Of a stretch of 64,000 bases of DNA, positions 50,197 to 59,759 are shown piece after piece. This DNA is from a virus. Within the stretch, counting starts at the first letter, position 1. Each line of letters begins with the position of its first letter. The DNA lies in the IMG/VR virus record IMGVR_UViG_3300047300_000501, positions 1 through 64,000 of that record. One strand, written 5' to 3'. The position numbers and the translations under genes were made by a program. The notes beneath the pieces are model-generated. The model was not told the DNA's origin. It searched no databases and saw nothing but the letters and a program-made list of their open reading frames with translations.

Positions 50197-53100
50197 TGTT
50201 TGTAAATGAGGAACTAAAAAAGTTTTTGCAAACATCTTCCGTTGTAAGAAGTCAGTCTGCAGTTATTGCAGAATGGAACATGAACATTGCAGAAAATATT
50301 AAGCGTATTGGAAATTATAGGTATAGACCATTAGACGAAGTGGGAACAAAATATAAAAACCCCACAGGCTCATTTGACTTAAATGATGCTGGAAATTATT
50401 TTACTAATGCAACTGATGCAGATATTAAGGTTGATGGTGGCTTTGATGATGCTGGCATTCCAATGATTTTTACTTCTACTAAAGAGAAGGTAAAAATGAT
50501 TTACTCTTTAGAAGATTGTTTTAAAAGATTTAGACCACGCTCTGGAATTAACAAGGCAAACTACTTAAAGTCAAAATTTATCCATAACACCAATATTGAA
50601 ATGGCAAAAAGGCCAAGATATTATATGGCAGATAAAAATGATCAGTTTAAGTATTGGACATCATATAGAACAGAAGATAATAAAGAGCGTGGCATTGCTA
50701 ATCAATTTAAAAATGGCAAATACTTTATAGATGACGTATCTCCATTTGTTGTTTATAAAAATAAGGTACCTTCAAACAGAATTGTAATAAAGATGCAGAC
50801 CAACGTTGGTACAGTTGATCTTGGTCCGTTTAAAGGTGCTTCTGGATCTATTTCAGACCCACTATATGGAACAGCCAACCAAACAACACCTGTTCAGTGG
50901 AAGGTTCAAGGGCTCTCAAGCAACAACTGGGTAGACCTGGTTTCATTTAATGAATCCTCTACAAGAAAAGACGGTACAGCAGTAATCAAGGCCGATGGAT
51001 ATGTAGAGTTATCATACGGTCTAGTAGTACCAGATAGATATAGGGATGTTTTTGTTAAGGCTGAAGAATATACAAATATAAACTTTTTGCCAGAACAGTC
51101 TGTTAATGGCTATGCTTATTTAATTAAAGAAAACGATCTAGATATTGGGACATACCATGTTTGGTTTGAGGGAGCATATGAAGTCTTTACACCAACATAT
51201 GGATGGTACCTTGAAGAAGAGACCGTAGATAGGCTTACAAACTTTGTAACAGACCTTACATCTCCAGTAAAATATAGTAATACTGCAAATGGAACTGTGT
51301 CTTACCGTGAGTTTGACTATATTGAGGGACTAAGAATTGTTGTTGAAACAATGAACAAGGTAGATTCAACTTTTGATTTAATTGAGTTATCTCCAAGATT
51401 ATGTGTAGATCTATCTGGAAAGGTTCAAGATTTTAATGTTACAAAAACAGCAGGGGATTTAGGTTCTAATGGACTACCAGTGGGTCAACTCCTAGCATCT
51501 ACTGGATCACTTACATTGTTTGATTATGATCAGGCATTTAATGATAACAATGCCAATAGCATAATTGTTAATTATATAAACAATAACATACAGATAAAAT
51601 TTTACGACATCGTAGTTGACGTAGACGGATACGATTATTTTATCCCAATAAAAACTATGTACTCTGAAGGTTTTCCACAGACCAATGCTGCATCACGTAC
51701 CGTGCAACTATCTCTCAGAGATATGTTTTTCTATTTAGAATCAATAACTGCTCCTCAAATGCTAGTGACTAGTGTATCACTAAGTTATGCTGTCTCACTC
51801 TTACTTGACTCCATAGGTTTTTCAAATTATGTTTTCAAAAGAATTCCTTCAGAAACAGAATTAGTAATTCCATTCTTTTATATTTCGCCAGATAAAACAA
51901 TCGCTGAAGTCTTGAACGATCTTGCTGTGTCAAGTCAAACAGCCATGTTCTTTGATGAGTATAATAACTTTGTAATGATGAGTAAAAAATATATCATGCC
52001 ATCAGCAACAGAAAGGCCAATAGATCTTACAATATATGGCTCAGATGATCAGCAAGACACTGGCGTTAGAGAAAATCAATCAAGAAGCACAAACATTGCC
52101 AATATTCTTGAGATATCTTCTGAAGACAAGTCTGTATTCAATGATGGGAAAATAACTTATAGCACTAGATATATTCAAAAAACTTTTGGCTCCCTAAGAC
52201 AAGCAAGTATGATTGATGCTGACAAAACATGGATATATAAGCCAGTACTACTTTGGGAAGTTGTTGGTTCAGAAAACACAAAGTCTGTTAACGGTGATGT
52301 TGGATCGCAATCAAGTTATGTGCTAGGTGCAATCCCACTTAACTCTACACTATCAGCAGAACTTCCAAGAGTTGTAAATAATAGCATTACTAATAACATT
52401 ATGGATTTAGGTGAGGGAGTCTATTGGCTTACACGAAACTCTGGGTACTTCTATGCTAACTCTGAGATTATAAAATATGATGCAGTTCAGTATAATGTCG
52501 GTGGAGTTGGCAACGTATGGATAACTAATTCTCAAGAGTATGAGAATTACTTTTCTAAGATTAGTTTTAATGGCAAGATATACCCAACTGGACTTGTTAG
52601 AATTTATTCAGAGCCTAATTATGAAGTGGTTGATGGAGTATTTAAGTTTAAAAATGGACCAGTTGCAAAACACGGTAGGGGTCAGTTTGGAACATCTGTA
52701 ATGTCTCATAATGCTGGTATTAATCCGTACTGGTCAGATAACGCAAACGTTCGTGGTTGCACAATGAAATCTCAATACCTATTTAGTTTAAATGGACAGT
52801 CAGATCAAACAACCACCTATAGTGTTGCTGCAGCAGGGGTTAACAACACACTAGCGCAAAAGTCAACACGTAATGGAATTATTAAAAACTTTTTATCTAG
52901 TTCTTTTATGACAGAAACAGCAGTTAATAAATTACAATCTACTCAAACAGGAACAATACAGTCATCGGCATTGATTCTAGAAGGACCAGCGTTTAGCACT
53001 ATTGAGACACCACTTGACTTTTTATCTTATGTGTATAAGCCTCTTACGAATAAGTTTAAGCATTTTGGAACAAGAATGCGTATTGTGGGTAAAATTGAAA

Positions 53101-54494
53101 ACAATGAAAACCGTGGGCAAACTCCAATTGGTAGTGGCACATACTATGTTGTTACTGGATCTCAGCCAAGTCAAAACATCAATGTTGGTGGAGGATCAGG
53201 TGGTCTTGCAGTAATGCTAAACCCAGAAACTAATAATGGATACTACTTTGAGATTATTGCACTAACTGAAAATAATATCAATGACTATACCAATGCTTCT
53301 GAAAGACTACATAATATAATCTTCTATAAGATTGGAAAAGATCCAGCATCTTCTAATGCCATTCCGATTAAACTTTGGGGAGGTCTTTCAAATATTATTG
53401 TTGATAACGGAAAGTTTACTGGACAGTATCGAATGGTAGGAGAAGAAAATCCAACAGTCTACGATCTTGCAGTAGAATACCAAGACATAGGAAAGATTAG
53501 AAGATTCTTTCTTTATATTAACAACAAGTTAATTACAACAGTTGATGATACAAATCCATTGCCGATATATAATAATATGGCAGTATTCTCTCGTGGTGCT
53601 TCTAGATGTATGTTTGAAAACATTTATGCTTTAGCAAGTAACTACTCTCAAAATACAACATTTGCCTTAGACACACCAGTCAACTCTGCAATTGATGACG
53701 CAGAGATTAGTGCTAATGAATCATTTAGTAAGTATGCCATGAGTGGAATAGTTCAGTCTACATTTTTGTCTGGCATAAGTCCATCCGAACCACCAAAGTA
53801 TTTAATGTACTTTGAAGAGTTTGGAACTATTATGAGAGAGGCAGCATATTTTAATGTAAGATATGACAAGGCATATCCAGCACTTTATGCAAAATTATCT
53901 CCAACCTTTAATAGAATTAAGGGCTACACAGTTTCTGGTTTTAGAGCGGGATCATATGGCGCAGAGTTCCTAATTTTTAATGCTACAGATACAGCACTAA
54001 GTCTAGATGAAACAACTGGGAACTATTTAAGAATTCAGGGTATTACATTTACACAACAATCTCAAAATGAACTAACTGTTGACTCTTACTTTACAAAGAA
54101 TAGTAATTTCTCTAATACAGATTTTGCCAACACTCAACTTGTCAAATCTCCGCTAAAGGCATCGCAAGACTACGAGGATATTAAGGTTAGCAGAATGACA
54201 TATGGTAAGAAAGACTTTGCTTTGGATACTCCTTATGTTCAAACTTCAGATGACGCTGAATCATTAATGTCATGGATTATTTCAAAAATAGCAAAGCCAA
54301 GAAAGTCAGTTGGTGTAAGGCTATTTAATCTTCCAATTCTACAACTTGGAGATATTGTAAATATTCATTACAAGAGTGCAGATGGTGTGGACGAGGTGTC
54401 TCCATCATCAACTAGATTTTTAGTATATAATATAGAGTATGCAAAAAGCCCAGATGGATCAGATATGACAGTTTATCTAAGTGAGGTGGCATAA
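50196..54494 (+). CDS. Large tail-tip / central baseplate protein (1432 aa)
   Basis: Second gene after the tape measure, the usual place of the tail-associated (Tal-like) hub. Segments include VDLGPFKGASGSISDPLYGT, LIELSPRLCVDLSGKVQDFN, QLSLRDMFFYLESITAPQML and a late ILQLGDIVNIHYKSADGVDE. Residues about 940-1150 look LamG-like (RMRIVGKIENNENRG, GGLAVMLNPETNNGYYFEII, FLYINNKLITTVDD), so it may bind glycans. Start ATG 50196 overlaps the previous TAA; the reading from 50163 is less likely. Confidence 0.68.
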   Translation: MFVNEELKKFLQTSSVVRSQSAVIAEWNMNIAENIKRIGNYRYRPLDEVGTKYKNPTGSFDLNDAGNYFTNATDADIKVDGGFDDAGIPMIFTSTKEKVKMIYSLEDCFKRFRPRSGINKANYLKSKFIHNTNIEMAKRPRYYMADKNDQFKYWTSYRTEDNKERGIANQFKNGKYFIDDVSPFVVYKNKVPSNRIVIKMQTNVGTVDLGPFKGASGSISDPLYGTANQTTPVQWKVQGLSSNNWVDLVSFNESSTRKDGTAVIKADGYVELSYGLVVPDRYRDVFVKAEEYTNINFLPEQSVNGYAYLIKENDLDIGTYHVWFEGAYEVFTPTYGWYLEEETVDRLTNFVTDLTSPVKYSNTANGTVSYREFDYIEGLRIVVETMNKVDSTFDLIELSPRLCVDLSGKVQDFNVTKTAGDLGSNGLPVGQLLASTGSLTLFDYDQAFNDNNANSIIVNYINNNIQIKFYDIVVDVDGYDYFIPIKTMYSEGFPQTNAASRTVQLSLRDMFFYLESITAPQMLVTSVSLSYAVSLLLDSIGFSNYVFKRIPSETELVIPFFYISPDKTIAEVLNDLAVSSQTAMFFDEYNNFVMMSKKYIMPSATERPIDLTIYGSDDQQDTGVRENQSRSTNIANILEISSEDKSVFNDGKITYSTRYIQKTFGSLRQASMIDADKTWIYKPVLLWEVVGSENTKSVNGDVGSQSSYVLGAIPLNSTLSAELPRVVNNSITNNIMDLGEGVYWLTRNSGYFYANSEIIKYDAVQYNVGGVGNVWITNSQEYENYFSKISFNGKIYPTGLVRIYSEPNYEVVDGVFKFKNGPVAKHGRGQFGTSVMSHNAGINPYWSDNANVRGCTMKSQYLFSLNGQSDQTTTYSVAAAGVNNTLAQKSTRNGIIKNFLSSSFMTETAVNKLQSTQTGTIQSSALILEGPAFSTIETPLDFLSYVYKPLTNKFKHFGTRMRIVGKIENNENRGQTPIGSGTYYVVTGSQPSQNINVGGGSGGLAVMLNPETNNGYYFEIIALTENNINDYTNASERLHNIIFYKIGKDPASSNAIPIKLWGGLSNIIVDNGKFTGQYRMVGEENPTVYDLAVEYQDIGKIRRFFLYINNKLITTVDDTNPLPIYNNMAVFSRGASRCMFENIYALASNYSQNTTFALDTPVNSAIDDAEISANESFSKYAMSGIVQSTFLSGISPSEPPKYLMYFEEFGTIMREAAYFNVRYDKAYPALYAKLSPTFNRIKGYTVSGFRAGSYGAEFLIFNATDTALSLDETTGNYLRIQGITFTQQSQNELTVDSYFTKNSNFSNTDFANTQLVKSPLKASQDYEDIKVSRMTYGKKDFALDTPYVQTSDDAESLMSWIISKIAKPRKSVGVRLFNLPILQLGDIVNIHYKSADGVDEVSPSSTRFLVYNIEYAKSPDGSDMTVYLSEVA

Positions 54495-54982
54495 TGGTTG
54501 ATGCAAACCCAAACTTGCCAGCAATAGTTCCATCTACATCCTCAACTGGTGTTAAGATACCAACAACAGATATTATTTTGTATAATGATGAGTCTACTCC
54601 AATTGAGGTAATGTCGGATTTAATCTTTGAAAATATTGGTGGGCAAGAGATTATTAACATTGCAAGAAATGATATTGTCAATGGCCAAAATGTTATTTAT
54701 CAGCCAATCAAAAATTTAACAAGTTTATACTTTCAGTATAACCCACAAAACATTCTTGCCTTGCAAAATGTATCAGATGAGTACTTCAAAAAGTTTCCAA
54801 TAAAACTAGAGAATACAATTCCAAATGTTGGAACTGGTCCAAATGGTGAGACAGTTTATATTGAGGCATCTACTGGTAACCTTATAATAAATGTTATTAA
54901 TTTAAATCCAGATGAGCAAGTAGAGGTTGAGATCTTGAGTAATGGGGCAATTTTTGATGATACAATATATGGGGTGGAATAA
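54494..54982 (+). CDS. Minor tail protein (162 aa)
   Basis: VPSTSSTGVKIPTTDIILYN followed by SDLIFENIGGQEIINIARND and LTSLYFQYNPQNILALQNVS. The 'GG.Eli...r.d.v.G....Y.pi.nl..l...ynp.ni...' arrangement is typical of small proteins in tail-tip operons of actinobacteriophages. Coupled to 50196 by TAATG. Confidence 0.6.
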   Translation: MVDANPNLPAIVPSTSSTGVKIPTTDIILYNDESTPIEVMSDLIFENIGGQEIINIARNDIVNGQNVIYQPIKNLTSLYFQYNPQNILALQNVSDEYFKKFPIKLENTIPNVGTGPNGETVYIEASTGNLIINVINLNPDEQVEVEILSNGAIFDDTIYGVE

Positions 54983-54984
54983 AA

Positions 54985-56106
54985 ATGATAACTAATACTG
55001 GCAAGAATATTCTTGCAAAATACTTAATTGGTCAAGCGCCAGCATATGCTTCATATGTTGCTGTTGGCTGTGGAGCAACACCTGTAGCAACAGATGCACT
55101 ACTTGGTGACTATTCTTCTAAGACGCAACTCGATTTTGAGATGTTTAGAGTACCTATAACTTCCAGGGGATATGTGAATGAAGATGGAGTATCAAAGATA
55201 GTCTTAACTGCAGAGTTGCCAACTGAAGAAAGATATGAGATTAGCGAGGTTGGTATCTATTCTGCTGGATCTAACCCTATGGCTGGTTCGTATGACAGCA
55301 AATCTATTTATGCTTTTACACAGGATGAAAACTGGGAACATCATACAGCAAGCGCAGCAACAGATATCCCAATTATCTATGAGCCACTAGATGGTTCAGA
55401 TAACGATAATGTTATTGATCAACCTTATTCTGTTTTTCAAACCAACGCAGACAATAGAATCTTTACTAACTCCCAAAGAGTTAATAGATATGAAAGATGT
55501 AGATTCTTTAATAACGTTGTTATGATGTCTGGAAACTCATCAAACTTGACACTGGACTCTAATAATAGACTTGTTGTTAATGCTGGGTCAGAGCACATCC
55601 ATCTTACAGGAGCATCTCTTGACTTTAATAAAAATGCTCCTACAGATGCACTAAAGTTTGCATTTTCTCTTGCTAGCAAAGACGGACAATCAAATGCTGT
55701 GCCAGACTCAGTACGAATTCTTTTGCAATTTGCATCAACAGATGTTCATGGAACAGGAGAGTACGCTAGGTTTGAGGTTATATTAAACAGCGCAGATTAT
55801 GATTTTAATACAAAAAGATATTTTGTCGCTACCAAACAGTTGCAAGAACTGGTTAAAAGTTCTGGATTTACTTGGGCAAGCGTCGATGTTGTACAAATTT
55901 ATGCCTGTGTAATTGATAATGGAGCACCATCTTCTGATTTTTATGTTTGCCTAGATGCAATTAGATTTGAAAATACTAGCACAACAAATCCTCTCTACGG
56001 TCTTACTGGATACTCAATTATTAAAAATACAAATGCTGCTACAATTGTTAAGACAGCAAATACAACAAACTACATTGAGTTTAGGTTTGCAATGGATGTG
56101 CAGTAA
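54985..56106 (+). CDS. Tail-tip / fibre-attachment protein (373 aa)
   Basis: MITNTGKNILAKYLIGQAPA, ASYVAVGCGATPVA, FRVPITSRGYVNEDGVSKIV and LTAELPTEERYEISEVGIYS are the standard T4 gp53/gpP-type 'tail-collar' opening found in minor tail proteins. The C-terminal 200 residues contain a jelly-roll-like region with FAFSLASKDGQSN, YARFEVILNS and VQIYACVIDNG. Probably anchors or forms a short fibre. Confidence 0.65.
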   Translation: MITNTGKNILAKYLIGQAPAYASYVAVGCGATPVATDALLGDYSSKTQLDFEMFRVPITSRGYVNEDGVSKIVLTAELPTEERYEISEVGIYSAGSNPMAGSYDSKSIYAFTQDENWEHHTASAATDIPIIYEPLDGSDNDNVIDQPYSVFQTNADNRIFTNSQRVNRYERCRFFNNVVMMSGNSSNLTLDSNNRLVVNAGSEHIHLTGASLDFNKNAPTDALKFAFSLASKDGQSNAVPDSVRILLQFASTDVHGTGEYARFEVILNSADYDFNTKRYFVATKQLQELVKSSGFTWASVDVVQIYACVIDNGAPSSDFYVCLDAIRFENTSTTNPLYGLTGYSIIKNTNAATIVKTANTTNYIEFRFAMDVQ

Positions 56107-56537
56107 TGGCTGATCCAGGGATTAAAAAAGTAATTATTGCAAAGAAAAATCTACCTTCAATATTTGGCACCCATCAAAAGTACGTAGTAAGATATAGAAT
56201 AGTTTCGGAAGATAGAAATAGAACATCTCATTGGTCTGCACAGTATAAACTAAATGCTCCCGCTATAACAAATATTAATCATTCTATCTCCGTGGATGCA
56301 ACTGCTAATACTATTAAACTTGTCTGGGATGAAGTAAGCAATATATCAGGTTATGACATTTATGTCAAGTGGGATTCTGGATCTTGGTCACATATAACCA
56401 CAACCACAAACAATAACTATACTTGTTTAATTAAAGATTCCTCTACTTCTGTACAATTTGCAGTCCAAGTGCCTACATTTCCTAAGTCTAGATTTGTGCA
56501 GTCAACATTATTTGAAACGGTTTCTACCAGTCTTTGA
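56106..56537 (+). CDS. Fibronectin-III-like tail protein (143 aa)
   Basis: After QKYVVRYRIVSEDRNRTSHW comes an fn3-like domain: ITNINHSISVDATANTIKLV, WDEVSNISGYDIYVKWDSGS and VQFAVQVPTF. The WD...Y.IYV.w.....w......T pattern is characteristic. Fn3 domains often decorate phage tails and help adhesion. TAATG coupling with 54985. Confidence 0.7.
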   Translation: MADPGIKKVIIAKKNLPSIFGTHQKYVVRYRIVSEDRNRTSHWSAQYKLNAPAITNINHSISVDATANTIKLVWDEVSNISGYDIYVKWDSGSWSHITTTTNNNYTCLIKDSSTSVQFAVQVPTFPKSRFVQSTLFETVSTSL

Positions 56538-56546
56538 TGGTATAAT
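56538..56546 (+). promoter_or_regulatory. Extended -10, leaderless-type promoter
   Basis: TGG-TATAAT, 6 bases (AGAATA) before the ATG at 56553. It overlaps the TGA of the fn3 gene. Confidence 0.65.
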
Positions 56547-56552
56547 AGAATA

Positions 56553-56996
56553 ATGGCTAAAGTACCGCTACCAGAAAGAGGACAACCACTAGATGTTTCA
56601 TACATCTATCAATTGGCTAATGCCCTGAATGAGTTGTCTACGCAGGTTTCTCCTGCCACCTATAAGTATGTTACAGTAGACACTGCAGGTGTCGGAAAAC
56701 AAAGCGTGAAGGCTTCTGAGGCCCGTATAATCGGAGGGTACGTAGATGTTGTGTCTAGCGCCACAAAGAGTGCTGGACAGGAAGTAGCATTCTCATACGA
56801 CTTCCCAACAGACTTTAAGTATGCTCCAATAGCAACAGCAACACCAGTAAATGTTGGTGGAACAGATGCTGGTAAGAATGTTTCTGTAGTCTTAAAAACA
56901 ATTACAACTTCAAAAATTGAAGGTATTGTAAGATTTAATACAACTGGTGATCTATCTGTTGCTGTTAATATAATAGTAATAGGTATCCCAAATTGA
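56553..56996 (+). CDS. Small virion protein with beta domain (147 aa)
   Basis: MAKVPLPERGQPLDVSYIYQ, LANALNELSTQVSPATYKYV then a beta-rich C-terminal part (YDFPTDFKYAPIATATPVNV, IVRFNTTGDLSVAVNIIVIG). The shape (short helix plus Ig/jelly-roll tail ending 'vnviaiG.p') occurs in phage fibre-tip or decoration proteins. Last structural-looking gene of the window. Confidence 0.6.
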   Translation: MAKVPLPERGQPLDVSYIYQLANALNELSTQVSPATYKYVTVDTAGVGKQSVKASEARIIGGYVDVVSSATKSAGQEVAFSYDFPTDFKYAPIATATPVNVGGTDAGKNVSVVLKTITTSKIEGIVRFNTTGDLSVAVNIIVIGIPN

Positions 56997-57187
56997 TGCT
57001 AACATGCGCTAAGTGTAAAAAGAAAATGCTTGTCGATAGACAGTATAGTTCAGTTGGACATATTGAAACATATTGTTTATATTGTGGAACTAGAAAATTT
57101 TTTCACCCACCAGAAGATTCAGAAGAGGGAAGATGGCTACTAAAAAAGGAACAACAGAGAGCGAAGGCTACAATCTCAAACCTGTAA
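56996..57187 (+). CDS. Zinc-ribbon protein (63 aa)
   Basis: MLTCAKCKKKMLVDRQYSSV with CLYCGTRKFF: two CxxC knuckles about 25 residues apart, a standard zinc ribbon. The C-terminal 20 residues are charged and overlap the next gene by 55 bases. ATG 56996 overlaps the previous TGA. It lies at the junction of tail and replication genes; probably nucleic-acid or protein binding. Confidence 0.7.
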   Translation: MLTCAKCKKKMLVDRQYSSVGHIETYCLYCGTRKFFHPPEDSEEGRWLLKKEQQRAKATISNL

Positions 57188-57675
57188 TTCCTGGAAACAA
57201 AAAGGTTTGGTTTTTGAATGGTAGTTTAGTTAGAATACATCACTTCAATAAGTCTAATGGCATAATGTCTGTTTATAATATTACAGAAGACAGAATTGAA
57301 AGTTGTTTAATTAGTGATTTTAAAAGCAAAAGAGAACGTGCATATACTGTTGGCGAGACTGCTGAATTAGTTAATCGTCATAAAAAATATATGCCATCAT
57401 TAATGAAGCGTGGAGTTATTCCTTTTCCAACTGGATCACAAAAAGGTGGGGCACGAGGGTTTCAGGTACGCTCATATTATTCAGAATCACAGGTAAGAGA
57501 GATTCGTGATATACTTGCTACACACCACATGGGTAGACCAAGAAAAGACAACTTAATAACAAATGATATTACGCCTACAAAGCAAGAGTTGACACGCAGA
57601 ATGGGCGATGGTATACTTACATATACGAAGACAGAAGATGGACGTTTTGTTCCAATATGGAACGAATCTATTTAA
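57133..57675 (+). CDS. MerR-like HTH protein with AT-hook-like motif (180 aa)
   Basis: Residues about 75-133 (AYTVGETAELVNRHKKYMPS, LMKRGVIPFPTGSQKG, then FQVRSYYSESQVREIRDIL) resemble a MerR-type winged helix: HTH, wing, and R-x-Y-(S/T)-x-x-x-V-x-x-I. GRPRKDN near residue 137 is AT-hook-like. No effector domain. It could regulate the late-to-replication switch. GAGGGAAG precedes the ATG. Confidence 0.6.
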   Translation: MATKKGTTESEGYNLKPVIPGNKKVWFLNGSLVRIHHFNKSNGIMSVYNITEDRIESCLISDFKSKRERAYTVGETAELVNRHKKYMPSLMKRGVIPFPTGSQKGGARGFQVRSYYSESQVREIRDILATHHMGRPRKDNLITNDITPTKQELTRRMGDGILTYTKTEDGRFVPIWNESI

Positions 57676-57689
57676 CAAAGGGGTATGAA

Positions 57690-57899
57690 TTGGAAAACGA
57701 CAACACAAAGGTATCAGTTACACTAGGATACACACTTAATCTTGGAAACTTTCAGTCGCTAAGACTTGATCTTGGAGTAGTTGACTCAAAGCGAGATGGA
57801 GAAAATACTGAACAGGCTTTTGAGCGTGTTTATAAATTTGTTGAGGATAAACTCACAGAGAAGATTCAAGAGGCTCAGTCAGAGGCTGCTGAAGGCTAA
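57690..57899 (+). CDS. Small conserved-looking protein (69 aa)
   Basis: MENDNTKVSVTLGYTLNLGN, FQSLRLDLGVVDSKRDGENT, EQAFERVYKFVEDKLTEKI. The beta-then-helix layout (V.vt.g.t.nlGnfqs.rid.gv.d.....t...af..v...ve..l) is common in phage replication regions. TTG start at 57690, 6 bases after AAAGGGG (57677-57683); the ATG at 57657 lies before that site. TAATG coupling to the next gene. Confidence 0.65.
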   Translation: MENDNTKVSVTLGYTLNLGNFQSLRLDLGVVDSKRDGENTEQAFERVYKFVEDKLTEKIQEAQSEAAEG

Positions 57900-58207
57900 T
57901 GGCAGAACGCAAAGACCGTATGGCTTTGCTTTCCCGCTACAGCAAGTTTCATACTGCAAGGTATGAGGTAAAGCCATCATTAAACTTAAACGTTGAGCAA
58001 TGGTCAGCAGATGCTCTTATTGAGTCATACGGCATGGGGCAATGCTATGATCTATTAGAGCATTACTTCAAGGTAGCACAATCTCCTTCGTGGAATTATT
58101 TTGCATACAATACAGAAAAAATATTACAGGCAAAACTAGACAAAGAGCAAGACGATAAAGATAGAGCAGAGAGAAGAAAAATGGCAAAGGAGTGGTTAAG
58201 TGAATAA
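57899..58207 (+). CDS. Hypothetical protein in replication operon (102 aa)
   Basis: MAERKDRMALLSRYSKFHTA, RYEVKPSLNLNVEQWSADAL and IESYGMGQCYDLLEHYFKVA. It has an N-terminal basic helix and a C-terminal charged helix (KEQDDKDRAERRKMAKEW). Just before the helicase, with overlapping ends, it could be a helicase partner or loader; there is no motif evidence. Confidence 0.6.
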   Translation: MAERKDRMALLSRYSKFHTARYEVKPSLNLNVEQWSADALIESYGMGQCYDLLEHYFKVAQSPSWNYFAYNTEKILQAKLDKEQDDKDRAERRKMAKEWLSE

Positions 58208-59420
58208 TACAGAGGCTAAACTAATAACTGCCGTTTTAGAAGATAAGCAGGTCCATGTTCTTCTACAAGCAAACATTGATAATCTGCTTAGAACACATAA
58301 TGATGTATGGAACTTTGTCAGAAATTACTTTGAGCACAACTCTGCTGTACCACCAGTTTCTCTTGTTGTTGAAAAGTTTAGAGACTTTGAACCTATTGCA
58401 GGAGTCGGTGCAACAAAGCATCACCTAGAAGAACTGCAAACAGAATATTTAACAGATAGTCTTAAAGATATTCTTAGGTCTGCTGCTTCAGATGTTCAAA
58501 GCGGTAATGGTGGAGAAGCACTAGAAAATCTAATTACCAAAACATCAGAACTGAAAAAGAATACTTCTGCTATTCGTGATATTGATGTAACAGATCTTGA
58601 GTCTGCAATTGCATATTTTGAAAACCTTAAGGTGCAGCAGGCTGCAGGTCATGTAGGAATTAAAACTAACCTACCAGGATTTGATAACTATCTTCCTTCT
58701 GGAATCATGCCTGGACAACTTGGAGTATTTCTTGCATACCCAGGAATTGGTAAGTCTTGGATGGCTCTATACTTTGCGGTACAAGCATGGAAGCAAGGGA
58801 AGACACCACTAATCATTTCTCTTGAAATGAGTGAGACAGAAGTTCGTAACCGTGTATTTACAATCATGGGTGAGGGCTTATGGTCGCATAGAAAATTAAG
58901 TAATGGCGATGTTGAGATTGACACGCTAAAGATGTGGCATGCTAAGCATCTTCAAGGTAAGCCTGAGTTCCATATTATTTCTAATGATCAAGGTGGAGAA
59001 ATTAACCCATCCGTTCTTCGTGGAAAGATCGACCAATATAAACCAGACTTTGTTATCGTAGACTACCTGCAGTTGATGGCTCCTAATCAGAAGTCAGATA
59101 ATGAAACGGTACGAATGAAGAACCTTTCACGAGAACTTAAACTAATGGCTATTGGCGAAGAGGTGCCTATCATTGCTATTTCATCTGCAACACCAGATGA
59201 TGTTAACGACCTTAGCACTGTACCAACTCTTGGGCAAACTGCATGGTCACGACAGATTGCATATGATGCTGACTGGGTTATAGCCCTTGGCCGTGGTCAA
59301 AATAGTGATGTGATTGAGTGTGCATTCCGTAAGAATCGTAATGGTTTTATGGGTGACTTCTTGGTTCAGGTAGACTTTGACAAGGGCTACTATCGATACA
59401 AAGACTTTGAAGATAAGTAG
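58200..59420 (+). CDS. dnaB: DnaB-like replicative helicase (406 aa)
   Basis: RecA-fold ATPase: Walker A AYPGIGKSWMA (G182-S186), LEMSETEVRNRVF (motif H1a), Walker B VIVDYLQLMAP (D288) and the later SRQIAYDADWVIALG region. The N-terminal 150 residues are helical, as in DnaB. It should unwind the fork ahead of the encoded polymerase. GTG start at 58200 with AAAGGAG 8 bases upstream. Shorter than cellular DnaB. Confidence 0.85.
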   Translation: MNNTEAKLITAVLEDKQVHVLLQANIDNLLRTHNDVWNFVRNYFEHNSAVPPVSLVVEKFRDFEPIAGVGATKHHLEELQTEYLTDSLKDILRSAASDVQSGNGGEALENLITKTSELKKNTSAIRDIDVTDLESAIAYFENLKVQQAAGHVGIKTNLPGFDNYLPSGIMPGQLGVFLAYPGIGKSWMALYFAVQAWKQGKTPLIISLEMSETEVRNRVFTIMGEGLWSHRKLSNGDVEIDTLKMWHAKHLQGKPEFHIISNDQGGEINPSVLRGKIDQYKPDFVIVDYLQLMAPNQKSDNETVRMKNLSRELKLMAIGEEVPIIAISSATPDDVNDLSTVPTLGQTAWSRQIAYDADWVIALGRGQNSDVIECAFRKNRNGFMGDFLVQVDFDKGYYRYKDFEDK

Positions 59421-59421
59421 T

Positions 59422-59427
59422 TATAAT
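59422..59427 (+). promoter_or_regulatory. -10 box, leaderless-type promoter
   Basis: TATAAT, 5 bases before the ATG at 59433, just after the helicase stop. There is no TG extension. Confidence 0.45.
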
Positions 59428-59432
59428 ATGGT

Positions 59433-59759
59433 ATGGAAAATTTTCACCATAAGACAATTAAGAGGTTTAGCCTTGATGGGATCATCCATGATGAATCCGC
59501 CCTTGGCAGGCTTAAGTTGGAGTATACAAGACTCCTTCTTTCTGAGATGCGCTTATGTGGATATGTTCCAAGAATTGACATAGATCCAGACTTTACTATA
59601 GACTATAATGAAAACAAACAATATTTTGAATTTGAGATATCAGTACACGGAGTATACGCAGGGAAAAGGAAAAGCGAATGGATAATAGGGATAGACGTAA
59701 ACAAGCCAATATATATACAAAAGAGCAAATCAAAAGAGTTCTCTCAGGAACAGGTATAA
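59433..59759 (+). CDS. Hypothetical protein in replication operon (108 aa)
   Basis: MENFHHKTIKRFSLDGIIHD, then LKLEYTRLLLSEMRLCGYVP and a beta-hairpin region FTIDYNENKQYFEFEISVHG. VYAGKRKSEWIIGIDVNK and a Lys-rich tail follow. It lies between helicase and primase and overlaps the primase gene by 82 bases. No family recognised. Confidence 0.65.
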   Translation: MENFHHKTIKRFSLDGIIHDESALGRLKLEYTRLLLSEMRLCGYVPRIDIDPDFTIDYNENKQYFEFEISVHGVYAGKRKSEWIIGIDVNKPIYIQKSKSKEFSQEQV

